Below the pieces are notes generated by a model. That model saw only the letters and a list, made by a program, of their open reading frames with translations, was not told the DNA's origin and did no database searches. This document shows, in pieces, positions 7,984 to 17,190 of a stretch of DNA of 17,190 bases. Both the position numbers and the translations under genes were made by a program. Every line of letters starts with the position of its first letter. The stretch's first letter is position 1. The stretch is taken from contig JABGUA010000075.1 in the NCBI GenBank assembly GCA_018646825.1, forward strand, positions 1 through 17,190, given 5' to 3'. This DNA comes from Piscirickettsiaceae bacterium. Its GTDB lineage: Bacteria; Pseudomonadota; Gammaproteobacteria; Nitrosococcales; Methylophagaceae.

Positions 7984-9285
7984 TCAGTCCTTCAAACGGT
8001 ATTCTGCAGAACGCGCGTGCGCTGTTAAGCCTTCACCACGCGCAAGAACAGAAGCTAAACGGCCCATTGTCTGAGCACCTTGTTCCGATACCTGAATCAA
8101 ACTCGACCGTTTCTGAAAATCATAGACACCAAGTGGCGAACTAAAACGTGCTGTTCGCGATGTCGGTAAAACGTGATTGGGTCCAGCACAATAATCACCC
8201 AATGCTTCGGCAGTGTAACGGCCCATGAAGATTGCACCCGCATGGCGTACTTTCTTCGCCATTGCCATCGGATCATCAACAGATAACTCCAAATGCTCTG
8301 GCGCAATAAAGTTAACCACGTCCACTGCTTCATCTAAATCTTTGACAAGGATCAGGGCAGCACGATCTGACAGTGATTTTTGAATAATCTCAGCACGCTC
8401 CATTGTCGGTAATAATCGACTAATCGCTGCTTCGACTTGCGTTAAGAACGCAGCATCTTGCGAAATCAAAATAGATTGTGCATCTTCATCATGCTCTGCC
8501 TGTGAAAACAAATCCATCGCGATCCATTCCGGGTCAGTCTTGCCATCACACACAACCAAAATTTCTGATGGCCCAGCAATCATATCGATACCAACAGCAC
8601 CAAAGACCATGCCTTTAGCTGTCGCCACGTAAATATTACCTGGTCCAACAATCTTATCGACTTGCGGAATCGTCTCAGTACCATAGGCCAAGGCCGCAAT
8701 AGCCTGTGCACCACCAATCGCAAAAATACGATCGACGCCAGCAATAGCCGCAGCGGCCAGCACTAGATCATTAACTTCACCATCAGGTGTTGGCACAACC
8801 ATAATTAATTCGCTAACACCTGCCACCTTGGCTGGAATCGCATTCATTAAAACAGAAGAAGGATACGCCGCCTTACCACCAGGAACATATAATCCAGCAC
8901 GATCCAAAGGCGTCACCTGCTGGCCTAAGACCGTGCCATCAGCTTCAGTATAAGTCCACGAGTCTTGTTTTTGATGTTCATGATAAGCACGAACACGATC
9001 AGCTGCGGCTTCTAAAGCAACACGTTGCGCTTCTGGAATAGAAGTTAACGCCGCTTGAGCGCGCGATAAAGGCAATTCTAATTCTGCCATTGATGTTACT
9101 GATAGACGATCAAAACGGCGACTATATTCTAATACTGCTGCATCACCTCGGCCCTTAACATCCGCTAAAATTGCCCGAACCGTATCAACCACCGCCATAT
9201 CTGAAGATGCGTCCCAAGCCAAAACAGCTTCTAACTGCTGCTGAAAATCATCGGCCTCTGTCGTCAGTCTTTTTAATTCAACCAT
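7984..9285 (-). CDS. hisD: histidinol dehydrogenase
   Basis: A Zn-dependent, NAD-linked enzyme that oxidises histidinol to histidine in two steps, the end of the pathway. Seen: [42 protein letters not shown], the Zn/catalytic QAEHDED region, a second conserved region [10 protein letters not shown] (catalytic Glu-His), and [10 protein letters not shown]. The ATG at 9285 gives 433 residues, a typical length; it lies inside the end of hisG (8-base overlap), indicating coupling. The frame is open upstream to 9342, but that extension is antisense-like filler within hisG coding sequence and unlike the family. Confidence 0.96.
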   Translation of the reverse strand: MVELKRLTTEADDFQQQLEAVLAWDASSDMAVVDTVRAILADVKGRGDAAVLEYSRRFDRLSVTSMAELELPLSRAQAALTSIPEAQRVALEAAADRVRAYHEHQKQDSWTYTEADGTVLGQQVTPLDRAGLYVPGGKAAYPSSVLMNAIPAKVAGVSELIMVVPTPDGEVNDLVLAAAAIAGVDRIFAIGGAQAIAALAYGTETIPQVDKIVGPGNIYVATAKGMVFGAVGIDMIAGPSEILVVCDGKTDPEWIAMDLFSQAEHDEDAQSILISQDAAFLTQVEAAISRLLPTMERAEIIQKSLSDRAALILVKDLDEAVDVVNFIAPEHLELSVDDPMAMAKKVRHAGAIFMGRYTAEALGDYCAGPNHVLPTSRTARFSSPLGVYDFQKRSSLIQVSEQGAQTMGRLASVLARGEGLTAHARSAEYRLKD

Positions 9286-9922
9286 TACTTCGTTCTGCCA
9301 CTGCTGCCCGCACATCATCAATAAAGGCCTGAATACGGACATGTTTCATTTTCATCGATGCTTTATTAACGACTAAACGTGAACTGATATCCGCAATATG
9401 TTCCATCGGTACTAAACCATTTGCACGCAAGGTATTCCCGGTATCAACCACATCAACGATACGGTCCGCTAAGCCCACCAACGGTGCTAATTCCATTGAG
9501 CCGTAAAGTTTAATAATGTCCACTTGTTGGCCTTGTTCAGCATAAAACCGGCGTGTACTCTCAACGAACTTCGTCGCCACTTTTAAGCGCCCTTTTATTT
9601 CTCCCTCATCAACCTTTCCTGCCGTCATCAATTTACAACAGGCAATTTTCAAATCGACGGGTTCATAAAGTTCAGCTGTTGGATGCTCAAGTAATACATC
9701 TTTCCCCGCAACACCAATATCTGCACCGCCATACTCAACATAAGTTGGCACATCAGAAGCTCGAACAATAATTAATCGAACATCAGGTCGATTGGTGTCT
9801 AAAATCAACTTTCTACTTGTTTCAGGATCATCCAGAGGTTCAATACCCGCTGCCTTTAGCAACGGTAGTGTCTCCTCAAAAATACGGCCTTTTGATAATG
9901 CTAAGGTCAACATCTCAGACAT
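9278..9922 (-). CDS. hisG: ATP phosphoribosyltransferase catalytic subunit, short form
   Basis: Catalyses the first, feedback-controlled step of histidine synthesis (ATP + PRPP). Seen: [20 protein letters not shown] at the N-terminus, [41 protein letters not shown], and [12 protein letters not shown] (PRPP-binding region). At 214 residues it lacks the C-terminal regulatory domain of long HisG, so it belongs to the HisG-S class, which works with the histidyl-tRNA-synthetase-like subunit HisZ; no hisZ lies in this window. A site AAGGTGG at 9931-9937 precedes the ATG. It lies 12 bases after murA and overlaps hisD. Confidence 0.96.
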   Translation of the reverse strand: MSEMLTLALSKGRIFEETLPLLKAAGIEPLDDPETSRKLILDTNRPDVRLIIVRASDVPTYVEYGGADIGVAGKDVLLEHPTAELYEPVDLKIACCKLMTAGKVDEGEIKGRLKVATKFVESTRRFYAEQGQQVDIIKLYGSMELAPLVGLADRIVDVVDTGNTLRANGLVPMEHIADISSRLVVNKASMKMKHVRIQAFIDDVRAAVAERSNG

Positions 9923-9934
9923 AACCCGCCCACC

Positions 9935-11236
<1,302 letters not shown>

Positions 11237-11245
11237 CTAAGCTTT

Positions 11246-11470
11246 TTAACTAGGTGCAGATGTCTTTAAGGCAAGTGCGTGTAATGCACTCTCAAAACTT
11301 GTTCCTAAGGTCGCATAAACCATTTTATGCTGAGCGACTAAGCCCTTTCCCTTAAATGAAGGGCTTTCAACAAAGGCTTCGAAATGTTGGCCATCATCAC
11401 CCAATACTTCCACTTTCGCATCAGGCAATCCTGCTTCGATTAATTTTTTAATTTCTGACGCATCCATCAT
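11246..11470 (-). CDS. ibaG: BolA family protein, IbaG type
   Basis: A 74-residue BolA-like protein: DASEIKKLIEAGLPDAKVEV, then HFEAFVESPSFKGKGLVAQHKMVYATL with the BolA helix-turn region and the conserved His that helps bind a [2Fe-2S] cluster with a monothiol glutaredoxin. IbaG-type members are acid-stress or iron-sulfur-linked and sit next to murA and the mla genes in E. coli, as here. A doublet ATG-ATG (11468-11470 then 11465-11467) gives two equivalent starts; I use the first, with a GTGGA site just upstream. It follows mlaB after 15 bases. Confidence 0.9.
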   Translation of the reverse strand: MMDASEIKKLIEAGLPDAKVEVLGDDGQHFEAFVESPSFKGKGLVAQHKMVYATLGTSFESALHALALKTSAPS

Positions 11471-11485
11471 TGTTTTCCACTTAAA

Positions 11486-11797
11486 TTAATTGTTAGGCAC
11501 CGGTAAAAACTCGTCTAAACCACTCGCTGATGCAATCGCCAGCATTTGTGCCGGAATATGGTGAAAAAACAACGGCTTCTTCGCTTGTTTAGCCGCACGC
11601 ATCCAATGAACTAATAATGCTAAACCAGCACTATCACTCCTTGTCACGTCCGATAAGTCAATCTGTAATGTCGATAAAGAGCCAACCAATGAATGGATCT
11701 CATTCAAAACACTCTTAACAGTAGAAAAAGTTAGCTCTCCACTGACCAGCACCAGCTCTGACGATTTATCCAAGTTAATGGCTATCGCTTGGCTCAT
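11486..11797 (-). CDS. mlaB: MlaB, STAS-domain subunit of the Mla phospholipid transporter
   Basis: A 103-residue cytoplasmic STAS-domain protein. In the Mla complex it binds the ATPase MlaF and is needed for transporter assembly and activity. Seen: a beta-rich start (SSELVLVSGELTFSTVKSVL), LQIDLSDVTRSDSAGLALLVHWMRAA holding the conserved Ser/Thr-Ala-Gly turn, and a hydrophobic end IASASGLDEFLPV. Sequence conservation in STAS proteins is low, so the name rests also on position between mlaC and ibaG. The ATGA overlap with mlaC shows coupling. Confidence 0.88.
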   Translation of the reverse strand: MSQAIAINLDKSSELVLVSGELTFSTVKSVLNEIHSLVGSLSTLQIDLSDVTRSDSAGLALLVHWMRAAKQAKKPLFFHHIPAQMLAIASASGLDEFLPVPNN

Positions 11798-12438
11798 GCC
11801 TTCACTTTTTCATTACGCGCCGCTAAATTATCAATCAACTTTTCCATACCACCTTGTCGTATTTCAGCGGCAAAGGTAGAACGGTAATTAGTCACTAAAC
11901 TAATACCATCAATTTTGACATCATAAACTTTCCAGGCATTTTGTTTATTCAAATACATCGATAAAGCCATCGGAATAGACGGACCACCTGGTTGCAAAAT
12001 TTCCATCGCCACTTTGACTCTTTTCTTAGCTAGGTCGTCACGAAAAGGTAAAAAAACAATTTCTTCATCCGAGTATTCCAACATCGCCGTCGTATAGGTT
12101 CTAACTAACAATAATCGAAATTCACCAATAAACCGTTCACGTTGTGCTGTATTTGCCTTACGCCAATTTTTACCTAAAGCCAGTTTCGACATTTTTGCAA
12201 AATCAAAATTCGGCAATAAAATATCATCTACAAGGCCATAAACAAACCTTGGGTCTTCTTCTATCTTATCTTCATTGTCTTTTAAGGCCTGCAACATGCG
12301 ATCTGACGCATCTTTAACCAAGGCTTGTGGCTCAGAGACCGTTTCATCAGCCATTACAGCACTAGAGCTAAAAAATAGCGTTGTCACCATTGCCAATAAC
12401 AATGTAAACCAAACGGGTTTAACAAAAAGCTTTAACAT
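11794..12438 (-). CDS. mlaC: MlaC, periplasmic phospholipid-binding shuttle
   Basis: A soluble periplasmic lipid carrier moving phospholipid between the outer-membrane MlaA complex and the inner-membrane MlaFEDB complex. Seen: a signal peptide (positively charged start, hydrophobic LLLAMVTTLFF, likely cleavage after VMA at residue 30), then the family pattern DRMLQALKDN, VDDILLPNFDFAKMSKLALGKNWR, LLLVRTYTTAMLEY and WKVYDVKIDGISLVTNYRS...IRQGGMEKLIDNLA. The length of 214 residues fits. The start ATG overlaps the mlaD stop by one base (TAATG). Confidence 0.95.
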   Translation of the reverse strand: MLKLFVKPVWFTLLLAMVTTLFFSSSAVMADETVSEPQALVKDASDRMLQALKDNEDKIEEDPRFVYGLVDDILLPNFDFAKMSKLALGKNWRKANTAQRERFIGEFRLLLVRTYTTAMLEYSDEEIVFLPFRDDLAKKRVKVAMEILQPGGPSIPMALSMYLNKQNAWKVYDVKIDGISLVTNYRSTFAAEIRQGGMEKLIDNLAARNEKVKA

Positions 12439-12905
12439 TATTCATCCCCTTCCGCTTTACTAAACAAAAACTGGCCAATCACTTGTTCCAGTACCAATGC
12501 CGGTTGTGTTAACTCTATGACATCACCATCTTTTAAAAATTCTTCTTCAGCCCCAGCTTCAAGGCCAATATATTGCTCACCCAACAAGCCTGCGGTATAA
12601 ATACTGGCAGCAGTATCTGTCGGTAAAGTATTAAAACTCGAATACAAATTCAGTACCACATTGGCGTTATAGGTGTAGGAATCTAAAGTAATACTTTCAA
12701 CACGCCCGATTCGCACACCTGCTAATGTCACTGGTGAACGGGCTTTCAAGCCCCCAACATTTTCAAATTCAGCCGTCACCCGGTAACCTTGCTCATCATT
12801 AAATGACGTTAAATTACTGACTTTCATTGCAAGGAAAAACAAAGCAGCTAGGCCCAGAACAACAAACAACCCCACCGTCACTTCCGTACTCTTTTTTTGC
12901 CTCAT
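12438..12905 (-). CDS. mlaD: MlaD, MCE-domain periplasmic subunit of the Mla transporter
   Basis: An inner-membrane-anchored protein that forms the hexameric lipid-conducting MCE ring on top of MlaE. Seen: a short cytoplasmic start (RQKKSTEV), one membrane segment (VGLFVVLGLAALFFLAM, about residues 8-25), then a single MCE domain with TAEFENVGGLKARSPVTLAG, VRIGRVESI and LGEQYIGLEAG. The length is 155 residues from the ATG at 12905, which lies one base after the mlaE TAG; an in-frame start 15 bases further upstream would lie inside mlaE and adds residues unlike the family. Confidence 0.95.
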   Translation of the reverse strand: MRQKKSTEVTVGLFVVLGLAALFFLAMKVSNLTSFNDEQGYRVTAEFENVGGLKARSPVTLAGVRIGRVESITLDSYTYNANVVLNLYSSFNTLPTDTAASIYTAGLLGEQYIGLEAGAEEEFLKDGDVIELTQPALVLEQVIGQFLFSKAEGDE

Positions 12906-12906
12906 C

Positions 12907-13686
12907 CTATACCTCTCCAAACATCAGCGCTGTTAACACAAAATCTAAACTCAAAATAGCAAACGCTGAATGAACAACTGTCCGCGTTGTAGCTCGTCCC
13001 ACACCTTCTGAGGTTGGAATCGCATCATGGCCTTCAAATAAGGCAATCCATGTCACCACAAAGCCAAATACCACGCTTTTAATTACACCATTCAAAATAT
13101 CATTATAAAAATCTGTCTTCGCCTGCATTTGAGTCCAGAACGCACCATCATCAACTCCTAGCAAACCATAACCAACAATATAGCCACCTATGATACCGAC
13201 CGCACTAAAAATAGCAGCTAAAAAAGGCAACGATATAAATCCAGCTAAAAAGCGCGGTGTAATGATACGGCGAATTGGATCAACCGCCATCATTTCCATC
13301 CCAGATAACTGCTCCGTACTTTTCATTAAGCCGATTTCAGCCGTTAGCGCCGATCCTGCTCTTCCAGCAAATAACAAAGCACTGACTACAGGACCTAACT
13401 CGCGCACTAAGGACAATGACACCATGACGCCCAATGATTCCTCAGCGCCAAAGTCAACCAGTGTGTAGTAGCCTTGTAGGCCAAGTACCATTCCGACAAA
13501 CAAGCCCGAAACCAAAATGAGTAAGATTGATAAGACGCCGACAGAATATAGCTGCTGAATCACCAGAGAAAAACGCATTAGCATACCCGGCACCCCAGCG
13601 AGTATTGCCATTAGGAACAAATAACCACGACCTAGTCGTTCGCTCGTTCCAATAGCCCATTGTCCTAACCGTTGAATTGTCCCCAT
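12907..13686 (-). CDS. mlaE: MlaE, permease subunit of the Mla phospholipid ABC transporter
   Basis: An integral membrane permease of the MlaE family (259 residues). Seen: an amphipathic N-terminal helix, membrane segments around [25 protein letters not shown], and the hallmark [41 protein letters not shown] coupling region, followed by [22 protein letters not shown] and a C-terminal hydrophobic segment. It forms a dimer with two MlaF ATPases. The ATG overlaps the mlaF stop by one base (TAATG), and it ends one base before mlaD. Confidence 0.96.
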   Translation of the reverse strand: MGTIQRLGQWAIGTSERLGRGYLFLMAILAGVPGMLMRFSLVIQQLYSVGVLSILLILVSGLFVGMVLGLQGYYTLVDFGAEESLGVMVSLSLVRELGPVVSALLFAGRAGSALTAEIGLMKSTEQLSGMEMMAVDPIRRIITPRFLAGFISLPFLAAIFSAVGIIGGYIVGYGLLGVDDGAFWTQMQAKTDFYNDILNGVIKSVVFGFVVTWIALFEGHDAIPTSEGVGRATTRTVVHSAFAILSLDFVLTALMFGEV

Positions 13687-14489
13687 TACTGCTTAACCTT
13701 CGGACTCAATAAATCCTCTTCGAACGCCACGCCAGGATAATGGAAAGAAACCGGCCCATCTGGCAAACCTTCCATAAATTGTTTCACCCATTCTGATGAA
13801 GAGTTTTGCAACGTTTCAGGTGTACCGCGTTCAATCACTCGACCATCCGATAACAAATAAATGTCATCTGCAATAGCCATTGTTTCCTCAAGATCATGTG
13901 ACACCACAATACTTGTTAATCCCATTGATTGATTGATGCGTTTAATCAAATTCACCAATGTCCCCATTGAAATAGGGTCTTGCCCAGTAAAAGGTTCATC
14001 ATACATAATCATCATTGGATCTAAAGATACTGCCCTCGCTAAAGCAACGCGTCGAGCCATACCGCCCGATAGTTCAGCTGGCATCAAATCTTTCGCATTG
14101 CGTAATCCAACAGCTTGTAACTTCATCAGAACCAAGTCACGGATCATCGACTCAGGCAAGTCCGTATGTTCGCGCAATGGAAACGCCACATTATCAAAAA
14201 CAGAAATATCTGTTAGCAATGCACCACTTTGAAACAACATGCCCATTCGCTTACGTAATTCGTATAACTGCGCATGTTTCAACTCATGTACATTTTGACC
14301 ATCAATTTTAATCGACCCTTGATCAGGTAACAATTGCCCACCGATCAACTTGAGTAGCGTTGTCTTACCTGTACCGCTTGGACCCATGATAGCCGTGACT
14401 TTGCCGCGGTAGATATCAAGATCTACCCCTTTAAAAATCGCCTTATCTCCACGGTTAAAGTGCAAATCCCTGATTTCTATCAGTGGCAC
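13686..14489 (-). CDS. mlaF: MlaF, ATPase subunit of the Mla phospholipid ABC transporter; GTG start
   Basis: The ATP-binding subunit energising lipid transport that maintains outer-membrane asymmetry. Seen: Walker A GPSGTGKT (residues 36-43), a Q-loop in [16 protein letters not shown] signature [14 protein letters not shown], Walker B MIMYDEPF with the D-loop GQDP, and an H-loop in VVSHDLEE. The start is taken as GTG at 14489, five bases after a full GGAGG site at 14495-14499. A TTG at 14501 is also in frame but overlaps that GGAGG, so it cannot use it. This gives 267 residues, a normal length. It is the first gene of the ten-gene run to hisC. Confidence 0.95.
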   Translation of the reverse strand: MPLIEIRDLHFNRGDKAIFKGVDLDIYRGKVTAIMGPSGTGKTTLLKLIGGQLLPDQGSIKIDGQNVHELKHAQLYELRKRMGMLFQSGALLTDISVFDNVAFPLREHTDLPESMIRDLVLMKLQAVGLRNAKDLMPAELSGGMARRVALARAVSLDPMMIMYDEPFTGQDPISMGTLVNLIKRINQSMGLTSIVVSHDLEETMAIADDIYLLSDGRVIERGTPETLQNSSSEWVKQFMEGLPDGPVSFHYPGVAFEEDLLSPKVKQ

Positions 14490-14494
14490 CGCTG

Positions 14495-14499
14495 CCTCC
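14495..14499 (-). promoter_or_regulatory. ribosome-binding site of mlaF that decides its start
   Basis: GGAGG on the minus strand, five bases before the GTG at 14489. It is the strongest Shine-Dalgarno match in the window and argues against the longer TTG start at 14501, whose G lies within it. Confidence 0.75.
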
Positions 14500-14529
14500 A
14501 AGCAAATTAATGAAATTCAAAAAGGATTA

Positions 14530-14558
14530 ATTCTCGATAATATGACGCATTAAGTCAA
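14530..14558 (-). promoter_or_regulatory. candidate sigma-70 promoter for the mla-ibaG-murA-his run
   Basis: On the minus strand, TTGACT (14553-14558, 5/6) and GAGAAT (14530-14535, 4/6) are 17 bases apart, giving a leader of roughly 35 bases before the mlaF GTG. An alternative -10-like TATTAT lies within the spacer. No other good promoter is seen between the ten genes, whose gaps are all 42 bases or less. Confidence 0.4.
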
Positions 14559-14630
14559 ATCAAGTTATGGCAAAACACCCGTTAGTCGGTTACATTATCA
14601 ACAACATAAATTGATTTTAATAATTATCTC

Positions 14631-14659
14631 AACAAACAAACAACTGAACTGAACTGAAC
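14631..14659 (+). repeat. adjacent short tandem repeats in the mlaF-rsmJ divergent gap
   Basis: About three and a half copies of AACA (14631-14644) run into about three and a half copies of AACTG (14642-14659). They lie in the 292-base non-coding gap 14490-14781, which is otherwise AT-rich and holds the candidate mlaF promoter; I see no convincing rsmJ promoter, small RNA or small gene in the rest of it. Confidence 0.7.
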
Positions 14660-14781
14660 CATAACGTCTCAAATTAACAATAATAAACACCCTTCGTAAT
14701 AGACAATATCAAGCAGGGTCAAGACCAAGCATTAATGACGTTCACTCACACCAACAAACAAAAAATTACATTAGAAAACCA

Positions 14782-15543
14782 ATGATCCCATTTGATGACA
14801 TTACGATATACCCTGACTCTCCCGAACAAAGTGACAAAGCCCAAGAATTAGCACGCCGTTTGTCACTTGACGTTTCTAGCACCCGTACAAATGACAAACC
14901 CCAACTACTTATCTCAAAGGCAAATATTGCTGTTACAACGCCTGGCCTCGGCAATCCTATCTGGATCGATTTTACACAAGGGAAAAATGCACACAGAAGA
15001 CAATTTGGCGGTGGCCGAGGCCAAGCCCTTGCCAAAGCCGTTGGGCTTAAAAAAGGTGCTACACCGACCATACTCGACGCCACTGCTGGCTACGGCCGCG
15101 ATGCTTATGTCCTCGCCACACTCGGGTGCCAAATCACCTTAATTGAACGTAATCCAATACTCGCCACTTTACTAGAAGATGCAATCCGTCGAGCTCAAGC
15201 CGATCCCGAAACACAAGAGGTGGCACTACGCATGCAACTGATTCATCACAACACAACTGACTATTTAACCCAACTATCACCAGAACATTATCCCGATGTT
15301 ATCTACATCGACCCTATGTATCCAAACAGACAGAAAGCCGCTTTAGTTAAAAAAGAGATGCAGCTACTCCATCAACTGATCGGGCCAGATACTGACAGTT
15401 CAGAATTACTTAAAACAGCAAGAAAAATAGCTAGAAAAAGAGTAGTGATTAAAAGACCTAAGTCAGCAACTATCATAGATCAACAAAAACCCAATACAGC
15501 TGTTGAAAGTAAAAATACCCGTTACGATATCTATGTGAATTAG
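14782..15543 (+). CDS. rsmJ: RsmJ, 16S rRNA (guanine1516-N2)-methyltransferase
   Basis: A SAM-dependent enzyme that methylates N2 of G1516 in the small-subunit rRNA. Seen: the family-specific stretch HRRQFGGGRGQALAKAVGLKKG (the central Gly/Arg motif at residues 71-81), SAM motif I ILDATAGYGRDAYVLA (97-112), ITLIERNP, and a catalytic-type motif IYIDPMYP (174-181). The length of 253 residues is normal. The ATG at 14782 has only a weak purine stretch (TTAGAAAACCA) before it. The gene ends in TAG. It stands alone on this strand after a long AT-rich leader. Confidence 0.93.
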   Translation: MIPFDDITIYPDSPEQSDKAQELARRLSLDVSSTRTNDKPQLLISKANIAVTTPGLGNPIWIDFTQGKNAHRRQFGGGRGQALAKAVGLKKGATPTILDATAGYGRDAYVLATLGCQITLIERNPILATLLEDAIRRAQADPETQEVALRMQLIHHNTTDYLTQLSPEHYPDVIYIDPMYPNRQKAALVKKEMQLLHQLIGPDTDSSELLKTARKIARKRVVIKRPKSATIIDQQKPNTAVESKNTRYDIYVN

Positions 15544-15577
15544 TCGACATAAAAGCAATTAAACCCCCTCTGTCTCC

Positions 15578-15606
15578 TTGATTTCACTGCATTAATTAAA
15601 GATACT
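15578..15606 (+). promoter_or_regulatory. candidate promoter for the small gene at 15632
   Basis: TTGATT (15578-15583, 4/6) and GATACT (15601-15606, 4/6) with a 17-base spacer lie 26 bases before the GTG start. A good TAGGAGA ribosome site follows at 15618-15624. The short leader this predicts is plausible. Confidence 0.35.
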
Positions 15607-15631
15607 AGCGAGACACGTAGGAGAACAATCT

Positions 15632-15962
15632 GTGGATTGTATGAGAATGAAAACTTATGGGCTAAATGACAGCGATCTGACCTCCCTTAAATCTATACTC
15701 GCCTTATCGACAGGCGCGCTAAGCAGTGCGTGGGAAATCATTGAATCTGGGCAAGTAGAACTCCATATATACTCGCTAACGACAACAGAAGGTAAAATTG
15801 CTTGGCAATCGCATAACAAGGGCTACAATGCCATTTTGTCAACACAAACCCGCCCATGACCAGTCAATTGACTTTATTTTAAAAAGACCGCTTAGATCTC
15901 GAAATTTTATTGAAGTATTAAACACCGTCGATGAGAAAATTAGATTGAAAGACCAAAGCTAA
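15632..15962 (+). pseudogene. small unrecognised, possibly receiver-like protein, interrupted by a frameshift
   Basis: From a GTG at 15632, well placed behind TAGGAGA, the frame encodes 75 residues (LNDSDLTSLKSILALSTGAL, then VELHIYSLTTTEGK and YNAILSTQTR) and stops at TGA 15857-15859. The stop follows a CCC run (15853-15855). Taking out one C lets the text continue as THREE-frame-shifted H-D-Q-S-I-D-F-I-L-K-R-P-L-R-S-R, then NFIEVLNTVDEK, to TAA at 15960-15962, about 109 residues in all. A late L-x-R-P-L-R-x-x-x-x-I-x-x-L-N after an alternating beta/alpha pattern resembles the end of CheY-like or pseudo-receiver domains, but the phospho-acceptor Asp is not evident, so function is unknown. 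An ATG at 15641 or 15647 is an alternative start but is further from the ribosome site. It is alone on its strand, convergent with rarA. Confidence 0.55.
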
Positions 15963-15978
15963 AAAGGCTCAGGCCTTT
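15963..15978. terminator. short bidirectional hairpin terminator between the small gene and rarA
   Basis: AAAGGC (15963-15968), loop TCAG, GCCTTT (15973-15978) form a perfect 6-bp stem. On the minus strand it is followed by five T (complement of 15961-15965, partly in the stem), fitting a rarA terminator; on the plus strand ATTTT follows. It directly abuts the restored stop of the small gene and contains part of the rarA stop codon. Confidence 0.5.
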
Positions 15979-17190
15979 ATTTTCCCCGAGCCTTATCATC
16001 AAGTATTCTCAATCGCGCCATCTTCTCAGCAATCTGAATCTCTAAACCACGGTTAACCGGCTCGTAATATTGCCGTTCAGGTATGGAATCTGGAAAGTAA
16101 TTTTCTCCCGCGGCATAGGCATCAGGCTCATTGTGTGCATAGCGATATTCCTTGGCATATCCCAAGTCTTTCATTAATTTCGTTGGCGCATTACGTAAAT
16201 GCAATGGCACCTCGCTTGAGCCATGTGAGCGCACATCTGCCATTGCAGCATTAAACGCACTATAAACCGCATTGCTCTTGGGTGCACAAGCCAGATAAAC
16301 AACCGCTTGTGCTATCGCCAATTCACCTTCGGCTTTACCCAGTTTTTCATAACTCTCCCATGCATCTAACGCAATCCTTAAGCCTCGCGGATCAGCGTTA
16401 CCAATATCTTCCGATGCCATTCGCACAATACGTCGCATCAAATAAACCGGATCACAGCCGCCATCTAACATACGACATAACCAATAAAGAGATGCGTCAG
16501 GCGATGAGCCCCTCACTGATTTATGCAAAGCAGAGATTTGATCATAAAAGGCTTCACCACCTTTATCAAAGCGTCGTAATCCGCCAGCTAAAACCGATAA
16601 CACATCCTCTTCTGAAACTGAGGATTGGTCCTGGCTATCGGCCAAATCAACCACGATTTCTAGTAAGTTTAAAACGCGGCGACCATCGCCATCAGATGCC
16701 TGCGCCAACATGTCTCGTAAAGCAGGAGCAATATCAATGCCTCGATCGGCCAAACCCAATGTCTCATCAGACATCGCACGGTCAATAATTTCACGTAAAT
16801 CTTCCGTGTCTAAAGAAGTCAGTACATAGACACGAGCCCGAGATAACAAGGCATTATTTAATTCAAATGAGGGGTTTTCTGTCGTCGCGCCAATGAAGGT
16901 AAACGTACCATTCTCGACATAAGGCAAAAAGGCGTCTTGTTGCGATTTATTAAAACGGTGGACTTCATCAACAAACAACATCGTTTGTCGACCTTGCTCT
17001 TGCTGTAACTGTTGCGCCCTTGAAACTGCCGCTCTAACTTCTTTAACGCCTGCTAATACCGCGGATATCGTTAAGAACTCAGCATCACAATAGCCGGCGA
17101 TCAGTTTGGCTAATGTAGTTTTCCCTGTACCTGGTGGGCCCCAAAAGATCATCGAGTGCGGCTGACCATTAGTAATGGATCGGCGTAAAG
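15977..17190 (-). CDS. rarA: RarA (MgsA), replication-associated recombination AAA+ ATPase, 5' end beyond window
   Basis: A tetrameric AAA+ ATPase of the RarA/Mgs1/WRNIP1 family acting at stalled forks with SSB. The frame is open to the right edge and reads LRRSITNGQPHSMIFWGPPGTGKTTLA there, so the true start is outside. Seen: Walker A GPPGTGKTT, Walker B MLFVDEVHRFNKSQQDAFLP, sensor 1 FIGATTENPSFELNNALLSRA, arginine-finger/sensor 2 region DGDGRRVLNLLE, and the family C-terminal tetramerisation part SVRGSSPDASLYWLCRML, RMASEDIGNADP and YPDS-like ENYFPDSIPERQYYEP. About 404 residues are visible of roughly 440 expected. The TAA stop (15977-15979) overlaps the stem of the terminator hairpin. Confidence 0.96.
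   Translation of the reverse strand, partial: LRRSITNGQPHSMIFWGPPGTGKTTLAKLIAGYCDAEFLTISAVLAGVKEVRAAVSRAQQLQQEQGRQTMLFVDEVHRFNKSQQDAFLPYVENGTFTFIGATTENPSFELNNALLSRARVYVLTSLDTEDLREIIDRAMSDETLGLADRGIDIAPALRDMLAQASDGDGRRVLNLLEIVVDLADSQDQSSVSEEDVLSVLAGGLRRFDKGGEAFYDQISALHKSVRGSSPDASLYWLCRMLDGGCDPVYLMRRIVRMASEDIGNADPRGLRIALDAWESYEKLGKAEGELAIAQAVVYLACAPKSNAVYSAFNAAMADVRSHGSSEVPLHLRNAPTKLMKDLGYAKEYRYAHNEPDAYAAGENYFPDSIPERQYYEPVNRGLEIQIAEKMARLRILDDKARGK

Noticed and set aside
9286..9342. Longer hisD start within hisG
   Set aside because: The extra residues are hisG coding sequence read in another frame; the ATG at 9285 matches the family start and gives normal coupling.
14015..14311. Open frames on the plus strand across mlaF (13933-14232 and 14015-14311)
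   Set aside because: They are antisense to the Walker and signature motifs of mlaF, lack ribosome sites and show no protein-family character.
14490..14781. Small RNA, riboswitch or CRISPR-like array in the mlaF-rsmJ gap
   Set aside because: The gap is AT-rich with microsatellites, but I see no stable hairpin, no repeat-spacer spacing and no terminator.
16282..16788. A 168-codon open frame on the plus strand inside rarA
   Set aside because: Fully antisense to conserved rarA coding sequence, rich in His/Pro/Gln as expected from reverse reading, without a start signal.

Overview
This window is a moderately AT-rich stretch of chromosome from a gammaproteobacterium outside the Enterobacterales. 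The evidence is gene content and order. A divergent pilT | yggS-proC-yggT-metX-metW block and an mlaFEDCB-ibaG-murA-hisG-hisD-hisC block are both arrangements known from Pseudomonas-like and related gammaproteobacteria. The short (hetero-oligomeric type) HisG and the MetX/MetW pair also fit. The protein flavour suggests a Thiotrichales/Piscirickettsiaceae-type lineage (Methylophaga or Cycloclasticus relatives), but that is only a guess. Most of the window is core metabolism and envelope biology. I see no phage, insertion sequence, CRISPR, tRNA or rRNA.

Layout. (1) 1-910, minus strand: pilT, the pilus-retraction ATPase, running off the left edge and broken by a frameshift near its start and by an in-frame amber codon. 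(2) 1005-5605, plus strand: a compact run yggS (PLP homeostasis), proC (proline), yggT (membrane protein), metX and metW (methionine), pyrE (pyrimidines), with overlapping or touching ends from proC to yggT and from metX to pyrE. (3) 5602-6360, minus: a TauE/SafE-type membrane transporter that shares its stop-codon bases with pyrE. (4) 6396-6930, plus: remains of a coiled-coil envelope protein of the DUF4124-associated type, lacking its N-terminus and frameshifted. (5) 6920-14489, minus: a tightly packed ten-gene run, mlaF-E-D-C-B (outer-membrane lipid asymmetry transporter), ibaG (BolA family), murA (first committed peptidoglycan step) and hisG-hisD-hisC (histidine). (6) 14490-14781: a divergent control region with a candidate mlaF promoter and short tandem repeats. 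(7) 14782-15543, plus: rsmJ, a 16S rRNA methyltransferase. (8) 15632-15962, plus: a small unrecognised, possibly receiver-like gene with a frameshift near its middle. (9) 15977-17190, minus: rarA (replication-restart AAA+ ATPase), running off the right edge; its stop codon lies inside a hairpin that probably ends both converging transcripts.

The most notable signal is decay. Three genes (pilT, the coiled-coil gene and the small gene at 15632) each carry what looks like one extra base in a short homopolymer. pilT also has a TAG that no indel explains, and the coiled-coil gene has lost its N-terminus. All biosynthetic and envelope genes around them are intact. This is what early genome erosion would look like, with loss of type IV pilus retraction but retention of Met, Pro, His and pyrimidine synthesis. 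The three homopolymer indels could instead be read errors, so checking reads is the decisive test. I did not find a convincing new multi-gene system here.
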